Positions 31,583-40,138 of a stretch of 40,956 nucleotides of DNA are shown here, piece after piece. Below the pieces are notes generated by a model that had not been told where the DNA came from, searched no databases, and saw nothing but the letters and a program-made list of their open reading frames with translations. The number at the start of each line of letters is the position of its first letter. Position 1 is the first letter of the stretch. The translations under genes and the position numbers were made by a program. Source of the stretch: CAZFIM01 sp964519615 (GTDB taxonomy: Bacteria; Chloroflexota; Dehalococcoidia; GIF9; UBA5629); NCBI GenBank assembly GCA_964519615.1, contig CAZFIM010000019.1, positions 1 to 40,956 of the forward strand, read 5' to 3'.

Positions 31583-32629
31583 GTGCAGCTTTCAGCGGAA
31601 GAACGGCGGAAAATCTACGAGGAAGAAAAAGCGAGAATTGAGGCCGAGGAAAAAGCAAAACGCGAGACAGCTATGCCACAGGGTCTGGGGCTTGTACCAA
31701 ATGTTGCTGCTCTGCTCTGCTACTTGGGCGCATGGGTAACAGGTATTATCTTTCTTGTGCTGGAGCAGCACGACAATAATGTCCGTTATCATGCTCTACA
31801 GTCCATTATCGTATTTGGTACTCTCACCGTAGCCGGTATCCTGCTTTCTCAAATCCCCTTGCTGGGGTCTTTTCTGGGGGCTATAGTGGGGATACTGGCT
31901 TTTGTGTTGTGGATTGTGTTGATGGTAAAAGCCTATCAGGGTGAACGCTATCACCTGCCTGTAGCGGGAGATATCGCTGAAAAATCCTTCCCATCTGGTC
32001 CGATTGGGGACGATCATAGCAGCGGGACAATATCAGCCAGTGAGAGTAAACCGTCTGCTATAGATAACGATACAGTCCGGGAGACAACCGCTGAGGAAAA
32101 AGTGAAGAATACACGTGGATATTCCCGCGGTTCGCGTGCGCTGAGAGCTACAGCATCGGGGTTTGCTATTGCATGGAGCCTGATACTGCTTATCTTTTTT
32201 TCTTTTTTCAGTGGTTATATAGCCTACTACCAGCCTGTCACAAGAGGGGGCGTCACAATCTGGAACAGATATCCGCTCCTTACCAGTGACTATTATCAGT
32301 GGCTTCCTATAATGGTTACTACGCTGATACTCGCTATTGCGGGGCATATCATATTGCTTATCTATGATAGATATTGGCTTAGACAGATGGTGCGCATAAT
32401 TCTCTATGTACTGGGCACAGCCACAGTGGTCAGCTTTATTAGCATCGCGCCGTATAATTTTGGAGTCATTCCCGGCATCAATACCAGTACGGCTGTTGCC
32501 ATCTCTATTATCTTAACAATTGTTCTTATTGCCATTGCCATTGGTCTGGGTATCAGCGCGCTGGTGATTCTAATCAGGCTGGTCGTTCATACGTCCAGGC
32601 ATCCCTCCAGCAAGCTGTCCATGCTGTAA
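31583..32629 (+). CDS. DUF4870-like membrane protein with extra C-terminal helices
   Basis: A 348-residue membrane protein. The first about 30 residues are a charged helix (AEERRKIYEEEKARIEAEEKAKRE). A DUF4870/Tic20-like unit follows: VAALLCYLGAWVTGIIFLVLEQHDNNVRYHALQSIIVFG and the ending MVKAYQGERYHLPVAGDIAE. A polar linker (about residues 140-185) joins it to four or five further helices. GTG 31583 is the start, chosen because GGAGAGG is 7 nt upstream. The fusion of DUF4870 with an additional membrane domain is less common than the single-domain form. Function unknown. Confidence 0.8.
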   Translation: MQLSAEERRKIYEEEKARIEAEEKAKRETAMPQGLGLVPNVAALLCYLGAWVTGIIFLVLEQHDNNVRYHALQSIIVFGTLTVAGILLSQIPLLGSFLGAIVGILAFVLWIVLMVKAYQGERYHLPVAGDIAEKSFPSGPIGDDHSSGTISASESKPSAIDNDTVRETTAEEKVKNTRGYSRGSRALRATASGFAIAWSLILLIFFSFFSGYIAYYQPVTRGGVTIWNRYPLLTSDYYQWLPIMVTTLILAIAGHIILLIYDRYWLRQMVRIILYVLGTATVVSFISIAPYNFGVIPGINTSTAVAISIILTIVLIAIAIGLGISALVILIRLVVHTSRHPSSKLSML

Positions 32630-32855
32630 ACCAGGCCAGGATAGCTTCTCATCAGTTTTTTAAGTCTATTTACAGAAATTGGCTTTAGCCTTATTATGCG
32701 TTCTTTGTATCTCTTGCATTATGCATGCTGAATTTTTCTCCACAATAGTATAACGTTTCAGGTAATTTACACATTGCCGCTGAATGCTGCAGCAATTAGA
32801 ATACTATTCGGCGTAGCGTGAGAAAATGAAAAATATTACTGCAGGAGTCGCGCAG

Positions 32856-33329
32856 GTGATAAAAACGCTCGTCGTTTATGAGTCCAGGTATGGTAATACA
32901 CGAACAGCAGCGGAGGCTATTATCGAAGGGATGAGGCAGGCTGCCGAGGTCAAAGCGGTACTCACTGAAATCAGCAAATTGGATCTCGAACACATAGACT
33001 GGTACGATTGTATTCTCATTGGCTCTCCCAACCATATTGGCGGTCCTACGCGCAGTATTAAGAAATTACTGGATAAAATGGAGACACTTGGCCTGGATGA
33101 GAAAAAAGGGGCATTCTTCGATACCTGTTTTGCCAAGGATTTTGGAAAAGCAGTTCGCAAAATGGAAAAACAACTGCTGAAAAAAGCGCCTCAGGTAGAG
33201 CTGCTGCTGCCCGGGCTGTCCTTGAAAGTGGAGGGGATGAAAGGGCCGCTCTCGGCCGGGGAGATGGATAAATGCCGGGCTTTCGGCAGAGAAATAATTG
33301 TGCGTATAAACGTATGTGAAAGTATATAA
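32856..33329 (+). CDS. Flavodoxin-family protein
   Basis: A 157-residue flavodoxin-fold protein. The FMN phosphate loop is YESRYGNTRTAAEAI (about residues 8-22), the second loop is IGSPNHIGGPTRSIKKLLDKM (about 55-75) and the third is GAFFDTCFAKDFGKAV. I start it at GTG 32856 because GCAGGAG lies at good spacing; the ATG at 32826 has no ribosome site. It could be an electron carrier or a menaquinone-dependent oxidoreductase-like protein. The promoter region carries a short motif shared with the ABC operon leader. Confidence 0.83.
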   Translation: MIKTLVVYESRYGNTRTAAEAIIEGMRQAAEVKAVLTEISKLDLEHIDWYDCILIGSPNHIGGPTRSIKKLLDKMETLGLDEKKGAFFDTCFAKDFGKAVRKMEKQLLKKAPQVELLLPGLSLKVEGMKGPLSAGEMDKCRAFGREIIVRINVCESI

Positions 33330-33424
33330 ACGGTTCTAGCATCAATGAGGTATTCTATGTTCCTGCGGTTCTGTTCAAATGGCCGTTTATGATGATGCCC
33401 TGCAGGCATTTAATCACGAAGCTG

Positions 33425-34057
33425 TTAATGGATAGGGGGAGCAGGTTTCCTGCCCATCGCCCAATGGCCTATATCTGTTCCGGGCACTACACTTTCATCC
33501 ATTATCTCGAAGCCGAAATGCTGGTAAATCGGCACATTTATTTCTGCGTGTGTCTCCACAAAGCAGGGCAAGCGCTTTCTATCCAGACGGTCGAGCATAG
33601 GGGCAAGCAATCTGGTGCTAAACCTGCCGCCCTGAAAAGCCGGATCTATTCCTAATATCCACAGGTACATATGCGGTTGTGGCATAAGTCGCTGATGCAT
33701 GGGAATGGCGTAGTCATTAAATAGTTTTTCTTTTCTGGTTGATTCTCTCTTTTCCTTAAATGCATGACCCATCTTGCCGCAACGCAGCATTTGCCAGAAA
33801 GTCAGCCTGACGCGGCTGGATGGCAGCCACAGCACTATACCTTCCAGATATGGTGATGTTGCATAACCCTCACCAAATAGCAGACAGCGCTTGATACCGC
33901 ACTGAAACGTGGAGGGCATATGACGCTCTCTCTCGCTGATTTCAGGATAAAAGTATGTGAAAAGAGAATAATTATAAAAAGCATGTACGAGCGTCTCAGA
34001 AGCAGGCTTGATATGCGATGAATTCAGTTTGATTAGTTCTTTAAAAGAAATACTCAT
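33425..34057 (-). CDS. GNAT-family acetyltransferase
   Basis: A 210-residue N-acetyltransferase-fold protein. Motif A is MYLWILGIDPAFQGGRFSTRLLAPML (about residues 129-154), the acetyl-CoA phosphate site, here QGGRFS where QGxGxG/A is usual. The C-terminal FVETHAEINVPIYQHFGFEIMDE is motif B. The N-terminal half has a helical HAFYNYSLFTYFYPEISERE segment found in GNAT proteins near multidrug or polyamine genes. The acceptor is unknown. There is no SD before the ATG. It follows pfkA on the same strand, 98 bp away. Confidence 0.83.
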   Translation of the reverse strand: MSISFKELIKLNSSHIKPASETLVHAFYNYSLFTYFYPEISERERHMPSTFQCGIKRCLLFGEGYATSPYLEGIVLWLPSSRVRLTFWQMLRCGKMGHAFKEKRESTRKEKLFNDYAIPMHQRLMPQPHMYLWILGIDPAFQGGRFSTRLLAPMLDRLDRKRLPCFVETHAEINVPIYQHFGFEIMDESVVPGTDIGHWAMGRKPAPPIH

Positions 34058-34155
34058 AATTAGGGCATATAATTAATTTTAATATGATAAATGGTAAATG
34101 CCCATTTAATCCGATGTCAAGTATTACGTGGGCAATCCCTCAGTCTGTTTTTACG

Positions 34156-35247
34156 TTAATCACCGAAACAGGTACCTATAGACCTGGCGCTGGCGATGAG
34201 AGGATTATCGAGGGATACGTTCCTTGCTCCTCCTGCCACTTCGCTCAAGGGGACTTCAACAAGTTCATCTCCTTTAACTCCTACCATATGGCCGAACTTA
34301 TCTTGCATAATCATGGTGACTGCCCTTGTCCCGAGTCTGGTTGCCAGTACTCTGTCAAAGGGTGTCGGCACTCCACCGCGCTGCAGGTGCCCTAATACTA
34401 CGGTGCGCGTTTCTATACCTGTTTCGTGCTCTATCTGTGAGCCCAGTACCATTCCAACCCCGCCGAGCCTTATGGGGTCTGTACTTTTCTCGATCACACG
34501 CTGAACCACCACATCACCGCCTTTTGGTTTTGCTCCTTCTGCTACAACTATAATACTGAACCTGTTTCCGGCTTTGTTCCTGGCTATAACTTTCTCAATG
34601 ACAGCATGGAGATCGTAGGGAATTTCCGGAATAAGGATAATGTCTCCGCCCCCCGCAACGCCTGAATGAAGGGCAATCCATCCCGCGTGTCTTCCCATAA
34701 CCTCGACGATCATTACGCGGTGATGCGACTGCGCTGTACTGTGAATCCGGTCGATACCCTCGGTGGCGACAGCTACAGCAGAATCAAAGCCGAATGTTAT
34801 ATCCGTGCCCCGCAGGTCATTATCTATTGTTTTTGGAATACCTACAACAGGAATCCCGTCCTTTGCAAGACGGGAGGCTATCGTTAATGTTCCGTCTCCT
34901 CCGATGCAGGCAAGACAGTCTATATTCAGCGCTTTAATGTTTGCTATGGCGTGTGTAGAAACGTCCTCGAAGACCATTTTTCCGTTTTTGATTACTCCCT
35001 GCCGATAAGGATTATCGATATTGGAAGTGCCTAAAATGGTTCCACCCATGGTAAGAATACCGGAAACATCCGCAAAATCAAGGCAGCGGTAACGATTGTG
35101 GATTATGCCGTAGTAGCCGTCCTCTATGCCGATAACCTCCATGCCGTATTCCGCTATAGCCTTTTTTGTTACTGCGCGTATCACGGCATTAATACCCGGA
35201 CAGTCTCCTCCTCCGGTAAGAATAGCTATTCTCCGTGGTCTGGTCAT
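34156..35247 (-). CDS. 6-phosphofructokinase (ATP-type, group III-like)
   Basis: A 363-residue phosphofructokinase, phosphorylating fructose 6-phosphate in glycolysis. It has GGGDCPGINAVIRAV at the N-terminus, GGDGTLTIASRL at the phosphoryl-donor site, PKTIDNDLRGTDITFGFDSAV around the catalytic Asp, MGRHAGWIAL, and PEIPYD. At the two diagnostic positions it has Gly (GGDGT) and Lys (PKTIDND). The Gly favours ATP; Lys is shared with PPi enzymes, so this combination fits the group III ATP enzymes of actinobacteria. Donor specificity still needs an assay. A strong SD (GGAGG) precedes the ATG. Monocistronic or followed by the GNAT gene. Confidence 0.93.
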   Translation of the reverse strand: MTRPRRIAILTGGGDCPGINAVIRAVTKKAIAEYGMEVIGIEDGYYGIIHNRYRCLDFADVSGILTMGGTILGTSNIDNPYRQGVIKNGKMVFEDVSTHAIANIKALNIDCLACIGGDGTLTIASRLAKDGIPVVGIPKTIDNDLRGTDITFGFDSAVAVATEGIDRIHSTAQSHHRVMIVEVMGRHAGWIALHSGVAGGGDIILIPEIPYDLHAVIEKVIARNKAGNRFSIIVVAEGAKPKGGDVVVQRVIEKSTDPIRLGGVGMVLGSQIEHETGIETRTVVLGHLQRGGVPTPFDRVLATRLGTRAVTMIMQDKFGHMVGVKGDELVEVPLSEVAGGARNVSLDNPLIASARSIGTCFGD

Positions 35248-35415
35248 TATTATCCTCCGTTGTCTGTTTGAATCCCGGCTAATTATGGAGATGCATTTGC
35301 TTTTAGACGATATTGTATCATCTTCTCTCCGCAGGTTGTTGATGTTATAATCCTGTTATGATAAGTATTTTTACGAATCTGTATGTGGGGTGCGAAGATA
35401 CACGAGATATCCTGC

Positions 35416-35429
35416 TGTCTCCGGAGACA
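35416..35429. promoter_or_regulatory. 14-bp palindrome at the ribosome site
   Basis: TGTCTCCGGAGACA is perfectly self-complementary. Its right half contains GGAGA, the apparent ribosome site of the following ATG at 35434. It could be an operator or a hairpin that masks the start. Confidence 0.45.
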
Positions 35430-35433
35430 CAAA

Positions 35434-35685
35434 ATGGCAAGTGAAGAACAGGCTGATTATACAGAGCTGTGGAAACGGCTGATATCTGTTATCGATAAAC
35501 AACTGCAAATGAACACACGCCAAAAACAGCTCGCACAGGACGTTATCGACAGGTACAATAGAAAGCAAAATATCGTTCTCGATAAAAATAACATCAACGA
35601 GATGGTCGAGCGCTTCGTGGAGGTGGAAGCTCTTTTGGCCGAGCAGCGAGCTATTTACGATGCTCTCTTCGGGCTTGAGGACTGA
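35434..35685 (+). CDS. Small coiled-coil protein
   Basis: An 83-residue, highly charged helical protein: ADYTELWKRLISVIDKQLQMNTRQKQLAQDVIDRYNRKQNIVL, then NNINEMVERFVEVEALLAEQRAIYDAL. Heptad-like Leu/Ile/Val spacing suggests one long coiled coil, with no signal peptide. It ends 14 bp from the trpA stop, convergent with it. The frame opens upstream at 35383, but the ATG at 35434 has GGAGA 5 nt before ACAAA. Function unknown. Confidence 0.6.
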   Translation: MASEEQADYTELWKRLISVIDKQLQMNTRQKQLAQDVIDRYNRKQNIVLDKNNINEMVERFVEVEALLAEQRAIYDALFGLED

Positions 35686-35699
35686 ATGTCAGTATGGTG

Positions 35700-36479
35700 C
35701 TACTTGCGGTCCAGAGCGGAACGGATACCGCAAATAAAATCGCGCAAGGAGGCATGCCAGTCATCGTGTTCCATAAGTTGAATAATGCGGCTGCCGATGA
35801 TAACACCATCGGCAACATCGGCGATCCGACTTGCCTGCTCCGGGCTTGAGATGCCGAAGCCCACGCAAAGCGGCTGAGATGCAGCCGCCCGTACGTTTCC
35901 GACAAATGCTTCCAAATCAGTAGAAAGCACATTACGTGCGCCGGTAACTCCGGTAACGGATACGAGATAGATAAAGCCGCGGGACCTGCGGGCAACTAAT
36001 CTGATACGCTCTTCCGTGCTCGAAGGGGCCAGCAAATAGATGATCTCCGGCCCAAGGGTGCCGCAGGCATTTTCCAGCTCTTCTCCTTCATCCGGTGGAA
36101 GGTCAGGTATTATCAGCCCGTCCACACCGGCATCACGGCAGCTCTTGCAGAAGCGGTCCAACCCGTATGCATAGACAGGGTTATAGTATGTCATGAATAC
36201 CAGAGGGATATCCGTTGAGCGCCTGAGAAACGCTGCTGTTTGAATGCAGATATCGGGTGTGACCCCGTTCAAAAGTGCACGATAACTGGCGTTCTGAATG
36301 GTCACGCCGTCAGCCATGGGATCAGAGAAAGGAATACCCAGCTCAACTATATCACAGCCGCATTCCGCAAGCATTGGAACTACCTCCAGTGTAGCCTCCA
36401 ACGAGGGATATCCTGTGGTGATGTATGATATTAATGCAGTATGTCCGGGTTTGTTAAAAACAGCAGAAAGTCTGTTCAC
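35700..36479 (-). CDS. trpA: Tryptophan synthase alpha chain
   Basis: A 259-residue TIM-barrel enzyme that cleaves indole-3-glycerol phosphate to indole, which channels to TrpB. The catalytic Glu is in DIVELGIPFSDPMADG (about residues 46-61) and the second acid Asp in LIIPDLPPDEG (about 122-132). The phosphate loops VSVTGVTGAR and GFGISSPEQ are intact. It overlaps trpB by 4 nt and is the last gene of the operon. No terminator hairpin is visible before the convergent coiled-coil gene. Confidence 0.97.
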   Translation of the reverse strand: MNRLSAVFNKPGHTALISYITTGYPSLEATLEVVPMLAECGCDIVELGIPFSDPMADGVTIQNASYRALLNGVTPDICIQTAAFLRRSTDIPLVFMTYYNPVYAYGLDRFCKSCRDAGVDGLIIPDLPPDEGEELENACGTLGPEIIYLLAPSSTEERIRLVARRSRGFIYLVSVTGVTGARNVLSTDLEAFVGNVRAAASQPLCVGFGISSPEQASRIADVADGVIIGSRIIQLMEHDDWHASLRDFICGIRSALDRK

Positions 36480-37663
36480 GGCGCTACTCCCATCTCACGA
36501 GTAATGATATCCATATCTTTATCACCGCGGCCGGATAGATTTACCACGATAATGCGGCCTTTATGCAGCGTCCCGGCCAGCTTGACCGCGTAGGCGATCG
36601 CGTGCGCAGATTCCAGCGCAGGCGCAATTCCCTCTATACGGCACAGCAAACTGAACGCGTCGAGCGCTTCACTGTCAGTTGCAGACTTATAGAGAGCTCT
36701 GCCGCTGTCTTTAAGATAGCTGTGCTCAGGTCCTACACCGGGATAGTCAAGCCCTGCGGAAACGCTGTGAGTTTCCTGTACTTGACCATATTTATCCTGA
36801 AGAAGGTAGGATTTCGATCCGTGCAGAACACCGAGCCGCCCGGCAGCAAGCGGGGCACTGTGAAGAGAAGTATCAAGCCCTTTCCCTGCTGCCTCTACTC
36901 CTATCAGTTTAACGTCACTATCTTTCATGAAAGGATAGAAGATCCCCATAGCGTTACTGCCGCCTCCGACACAGGCAACGATATAATCAGGAAGCCTGCC
37001 GCACATCTCCATGACCTGGAGGCGGGTTTCATCGCCGATAACGGATTGGAAATCGCGTACTAGTGCGGGGTAGGGGTGGGGACCGACCACAGAACCAAGC
37101 AGATAATAGCTGTCCGCGACATTGGTGACCCAGTCCCGCATAGCTTCGTTAATAGCATCTTTAAGTGTGCGGCTGCCGCTGGAAACTTCCCTTACCTCCG
37201 CCCCCATAAGACGCATGCGGAAAACATTGAGGGCCTGACGCATCATGTCTTCTTCGCCCATATAGACCACACAATCAAGGCCAAGCATAGCACATACGGC
37301 AGCGGTAGCAACTCCGTGCTGCCCGGCACCTGTCTCAGCGATAATTCGTTTTTTACCCATTCTCTGCGCTAAAAGACCCTGCCCCAGTGCGTTATTGATT
37401 TTATGTGCTCCTGTATGTGCCAGATCCTCACGCTTAAGATAGATACCGGCACCGCAGCAGTGTGCGCTCAGCCGCTGTGCATAATAGAGCGGTGTAGGCC
37501 GGCCCGTATAGTGTCTGGAAAGGTTATGGAAAATATCCCAGAACCCCCTGTCATTTTTGATCTCATAATAGGCGGAAGAAAGCTGTTTTAGCGCCGGAAC
37601 CAGCGTTTCAGGAACGAACCTGCCGCCGTAATTGCCAAAATAGCCCTTTTCATCAGGCAACAT
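36476..37663 (-). CDS. trpB: Tryptophan synthase beta chain
   Basis: A 395-residue PLP enzyme joining indole and serine. It has the start YFGNYGGRFVPETL, the PLP lysine in REDLAHTGAHKINNALGQ (about residues 76-93), AETGAGQHGVATA, the PLP phosphate loop GGGSNAMG (about 233-240) and the C-terminal LSGRGDKD. Length and motifs fit the standard TrpB1 rather than TrpB2. It overlaps the DAHP synthase gene by 11 nt; CAAGGAGG precedes the ATG. It overlaps trpA by 4 nt. Confidence 0.98.
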   Translation of the reverse strand: MLPDEKGYFGNYGGRFVPETLVPALKQLSSAYYEIKNDRGFWDIFHNLSRHYTGRPTPLYYAQRLSAHCCGAGIYLKREDLAHTGAHKINNALGQGLLAQRMGKKRIIAETGAGQHGVATAAVCAMLGLDCVVYMGEEDMMRQALNVFRMRLMGAEVREVSSGSRTLKDAINEAMRDWVTNVADSYYLLGSVVGPHPYPALVRDFQSVIGDETRLQVMEMCGRLPDYIVACVGGGSNAMGIFYPFMKDSDVKLIGVEAAGKGLDTSLHSAPLAAGRLGVLHGSKSYLLQDKYGQVQETHSVSAGLDYPGVGPEHSYLKDSGRALYKSATDSEALDAFSLLCRIEGIAPALESAHAIAYAVKLAGTLHKGRIIVVNLSGRGDKDMDIITREMGVAP

Positions 37664-38699
37664 GGAATACCTCCTTGGCGCAAATCGGTATATTATTTCT
37701 GTAATATTTCATTATATGTTCTGTTTGCTGCATCAGTTGATGGAACTGCTCAGGATACAACGACTGCATGCCGTCCGAAAGCGCCCTGGGAGGGTCGTGA
37801 TGTACCTCGACAAGCAGCCCGTCAGCGCCAACGGCAAGCGCTCCTCTGGAGAGAGGAATAACATAGTCCCGCAGGCCGGCGGCGTGACTGGGATCAACCA
37901 CCACTGGTAGATGACTGGCTTCTTTAATAGCAGGTATAGCGCTCAAATCCAGCGTGTTTCTGGTGTTATTAGCGAATGTGCGTATTCCTCTCTCACAGAG
38001 GATGATACGAGAGTTGCCTTCAGACATAATATATTCGGCTGACATGAGCAGCTCTTCTATAGTGGCAGCCATGCCGCGTTTGAGCAGCACCGGCTTAGAG
38101 GACTTCCCCGCCCGGCGCAGAAGTGAATAATTCTGCATATTGCGTGCCCCGATCTGGATGATATCGGCATATTCTTCGACAATGTTGATATTGGTGTGGT
38201 CCGTTGCCTCGGTTATAATGGCAAGCCCCGTTTCTTTACGTACTTTCTCCAAAATTTTAAGCCCATTCTTTCCCAGCCCCTGAAAACTGTATGGAGATGT
38301 CCGGGGTTTATACGCTCCGGCGCGGAAAACGTGAGCGCCCATCTTTTTGACCAGATGGGCAATAGTAATGGCCTGGTCCTCACTTTCAACCGCACATGGC
38401 CCGGCCATAATAACGGGTTCGTGACCGCCGATTTCTACACCGTCTACGGTGATTACTGTGGCTTCAGGATGCGTCTCGCGGCTGACCAGCTTGTACGGCC
38501 GGGTTACCCGAACCGTTTCTTTAACGCCTTCCATTGCCAGCAGCAGGGCATCTTCGACCTGACCTTTATTGCCGACTATACAGACAGCGGTACGCTGTGC
38601 ACCCGGTATGGGAATGCCATAGTATCCCATTTCCGCTATCGCAGCTATAACAGAGCAGATTTGCTCTTCAGTAGCATTGTTCTTCATAACGACCAGCAT
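37653..38699 (-). CDS. aroF: 3-deoxy-7-phosphoheptulonate (DAHP) synthase, type I-beta with N-terminal regulatory domain
   Basis: A 348-residue DAHP synthase, condensing phosphoenolpyruvate with erythrose 4-phosphate at the entry of the shikimate pathway. The first about 70 residues are a ferredoxin-like domain as in Thermotoga DAHPS. The barrel shows GPCAVESEDQ, RAGAYKPRTSPYSFQGLG, KRGMAATIEELLMSAEYI and DPSHAAG, residues that bind PEP, metal and E4P. I moved the start to ATG 38699, where AAGGAG lies 11 nt upstream; the longer frame overlaps trpF. The N-terminal domain is normally the site of aromatic amino acid feedback, likely but unproven here. Confidence 0.93.
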   Translation of the reverse strand: MLVVMKNNATEEQICSVIAAIAEMGYYGIPIPGAQRTAVCIVGNKGQVEDALLLAMEGVKETVRVTRPYKLVSRETHPEATVITVDGVEIGGHEPVIMAGPCAVESEDQAITIAHLVKKMGAHVFRAGAYKPRTSPYSFQGLGKNGLKILEKVRKETGLAIITEATDHTNINIVEEYADIIQIGARNMQNYSLLRRAGKSSKPVLLKRGMAATIEELLMSAEYIMSEGNSRIILCERGIRTFANNTRNTLDLSAIPAIKEASHLPVVVDPSHAAGLRDYVIPLSRGALAVGADGLLVEVHHDPPRALSDGMQSLYPEQFHQLMQQTEHIMKYYRNNIPICAKEVFHVA

Positions 38700-38706
38700 A
38701 CTATAA

Positions 38707-39360
38707 TTACTCCTTTTCGGATGATTTAACGGCTTTGATAAAAGCGTCAATTGTTCCGCCGTCTTTGCGCCCGTTTATCTCTACGCCTGACGAGACGTCT
38801 ACTCCCCATGGGCTGAACTTTTTAACCAGATCTGCGACGTTTTCCGGATTCAAACCGCCTGCAATAATGACCGGGTAGTGCGCGATGATCTCCCTTGCCC
38901 TATCCCAGTTGAATTTTACTCCTGTTCCCCCGTATGCATTCTTTATCCCTGTATCAAGTAAAAACAACAGCCGCTCTCTTCCTACAATCCGGCAGCCCTT
39001 CTCGGCGATAGTAAGTACTTTTTCTGCTGTCATCTCAGAAAATATGTGAATAGCTTTGATAATTGGCCTTTCAATAAGACTGCAGTATTCCCAGTCCTCA
39101 TCTCCGCTCAGCTGTACCCAATCAAGACGGCATCTGTCTGCGATACTGTTAACCTCATCAGCAGCACTGTTTACGAAGACACCGGCTACAAGCAGATGAG
39201 GCTTGAACGTGCGGACAGCTTCGATTATCTCGGTAGCCTTTTGTTCGCTTATCTGTCTTGTACTCGGGGCAAAGACAATCCCGATAAAATCAGCTCCGCT
39301 ATATGCGGCGGCAAGCGCGTGCTCGGCTGTGGTCATGCCGCATATTTTAATCCTGGTCAT
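38707..39360 (-). CDS. trpF: Phosphoribosylanthranilate isomerase
   Basis: A 217-residue barrel catalysing the Amadori rearrangement in tryptophan synthesis. The family opening KICGMT holds the catalytic Cys, followed by YSGADFIGIVFAPSTRQIS. LLDTGIKNAYGGTGVKFNW contains the catalytic Asp, and IIAGGLNPENVADLV and GVDVSSGVEINGRKDGGTI close the barrel. Near the end it is complete and ungapped. It overlaps trpC by 4 nt, and the DAHP synthase start lies 7 nt beyond its stop. Confidence 0.97.
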   Translation of the reverse strand: MTRIKICGMTTAEHALAAAYSGADFIGIVFAPSTRQISEQKATEIIEAVRTFKPHLLVAGVFVNSAADEVNSIADRCRLDWVQLSGDEDWEYCSLIERPIIKAIHIFSEMTAEKVLTIAEKGCRIVGRERLLFLLDTGIKNAYGGTGVKFNWDRAREIIAHYPVIIAGGLNPENVADLVKKFSPWGVDVSSGVEINGRKDGGTIDAFIKAVKSSEKE

Positions 39361-40136
39361 ATTAACTCCTTCAATTGAGCAGCTATATTCGGCGCTCTCA
39401 TGAGTAATTCCCCTACCAGTACAGCATTAATGCCAAGCACATGCATTTTTTCTATGTCCTGCCTGCTCTTAATTCCGCTTTCGCTTACCTTTATTAATTC
39501 AGCAGGTATGAGGGGACAGAGCCGTTGGGTAACGGCCAGGTCAACGTAAAAAGTAGTCAAATCACGATTGTTGATGCCGATAATTTCAGCACCCGCTTCA
39601 AGCGCGCAGGCAAGCTCATCCTCATTATGTACTTCTACCAGAGAGCTCATTCCTAATTCTCTGCTTAGATGTAGAAGCTCCTGCAGTAAATTCGCATCCA
39701 ATAAAGCCGCAATGAGCAATATGCAGTCGGCACCATACGCACGAGATTGATATACCTGATACGGCTCCAGTAGAAAATCTTTTCTGAGTACAGGCAGGGT
39801 GTGTCCCTTTAGTGCGGATTTCACAGCTGCCAGATCATCAAGGCTGCCTTTAAAATAGGCTGGTTCCGTAAGTACCGATATAGCGCTTGCGCCGTTGCCG
39901 GCGTAGATAACCGCTGTCTCCGCCGGACTGCAGTCGGGGCGTATAGAGCCGCAGGAGGGAGATGCCCGTTTGATCTCCGCGATGATTTTTACCTGTTCTC
40001 CTTTCAAGGCCGCTGCAAAGTCCAGCGGAGCTGTCTGACCAGAAGCGAGTCGTTTAAGCTCGGATAGCGGCACAGCATTCTTTATATCAAATAATGCCTT
40101 TTTCGTATCGGCAGCAATTCGTTCCAGAATATTCAT
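39357..40136 (-). CDS. trpC: Indole-3-glycerol phosphate synthase
   Basis: A 259-residue barrel closing the indole ring. It has the catalytic Lys and loop in IIAEIKRASPSCGSI (about residues 51-65), TEPAYFKGSLDDL (about 86-98), PVLRKDFLLEPYQVYQSRAYGADCILLI, GAEIIGINNRDLTTF and SESGIKSRQDIEKM. It is not fused to trpF, as separate trpC and trpF genes are usual outside enterics. It lies 2 nt after trpD and overlaps trpF by 4 nt. Confidence 0.97.
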   Translation of the reverse strand: MNILERIAADTKKALFDIKNAVPLSELKRLASGQTAPLDFAAALKGEQVKIIAEIKRASPSCGSIRPDCSPAETAVIYAGNGASAISVLTEPAYFKGSLDDLAAVKSALKGHTLPVLRKDFLLEPYQVYQSRAYGADCILLIAALLDANLLQELLHLSRELGMSSLVEVHNEDELACALEAGAEIIGINNRDLTTFYVDLAVTQRLCPLIPAELIKVSESGIKSRQDIEKMHVLGINAVLVGELLMRAPNIAAQLKELI

Positions 40137-40138
40137 GA

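Noticed and set aside
34058..34155. Regulatory RNA between the GNAT and phosphofructokinase genes
   Set aside because: Short AT-rich gap with no stable paired elements beyond chance.
37653..38750. Longer DAHP synthase start at 38750
   Set aside because: It uses a TTG inside trpF and lacks a ribosome site; AAGGAG before ATG 38699 fits better.
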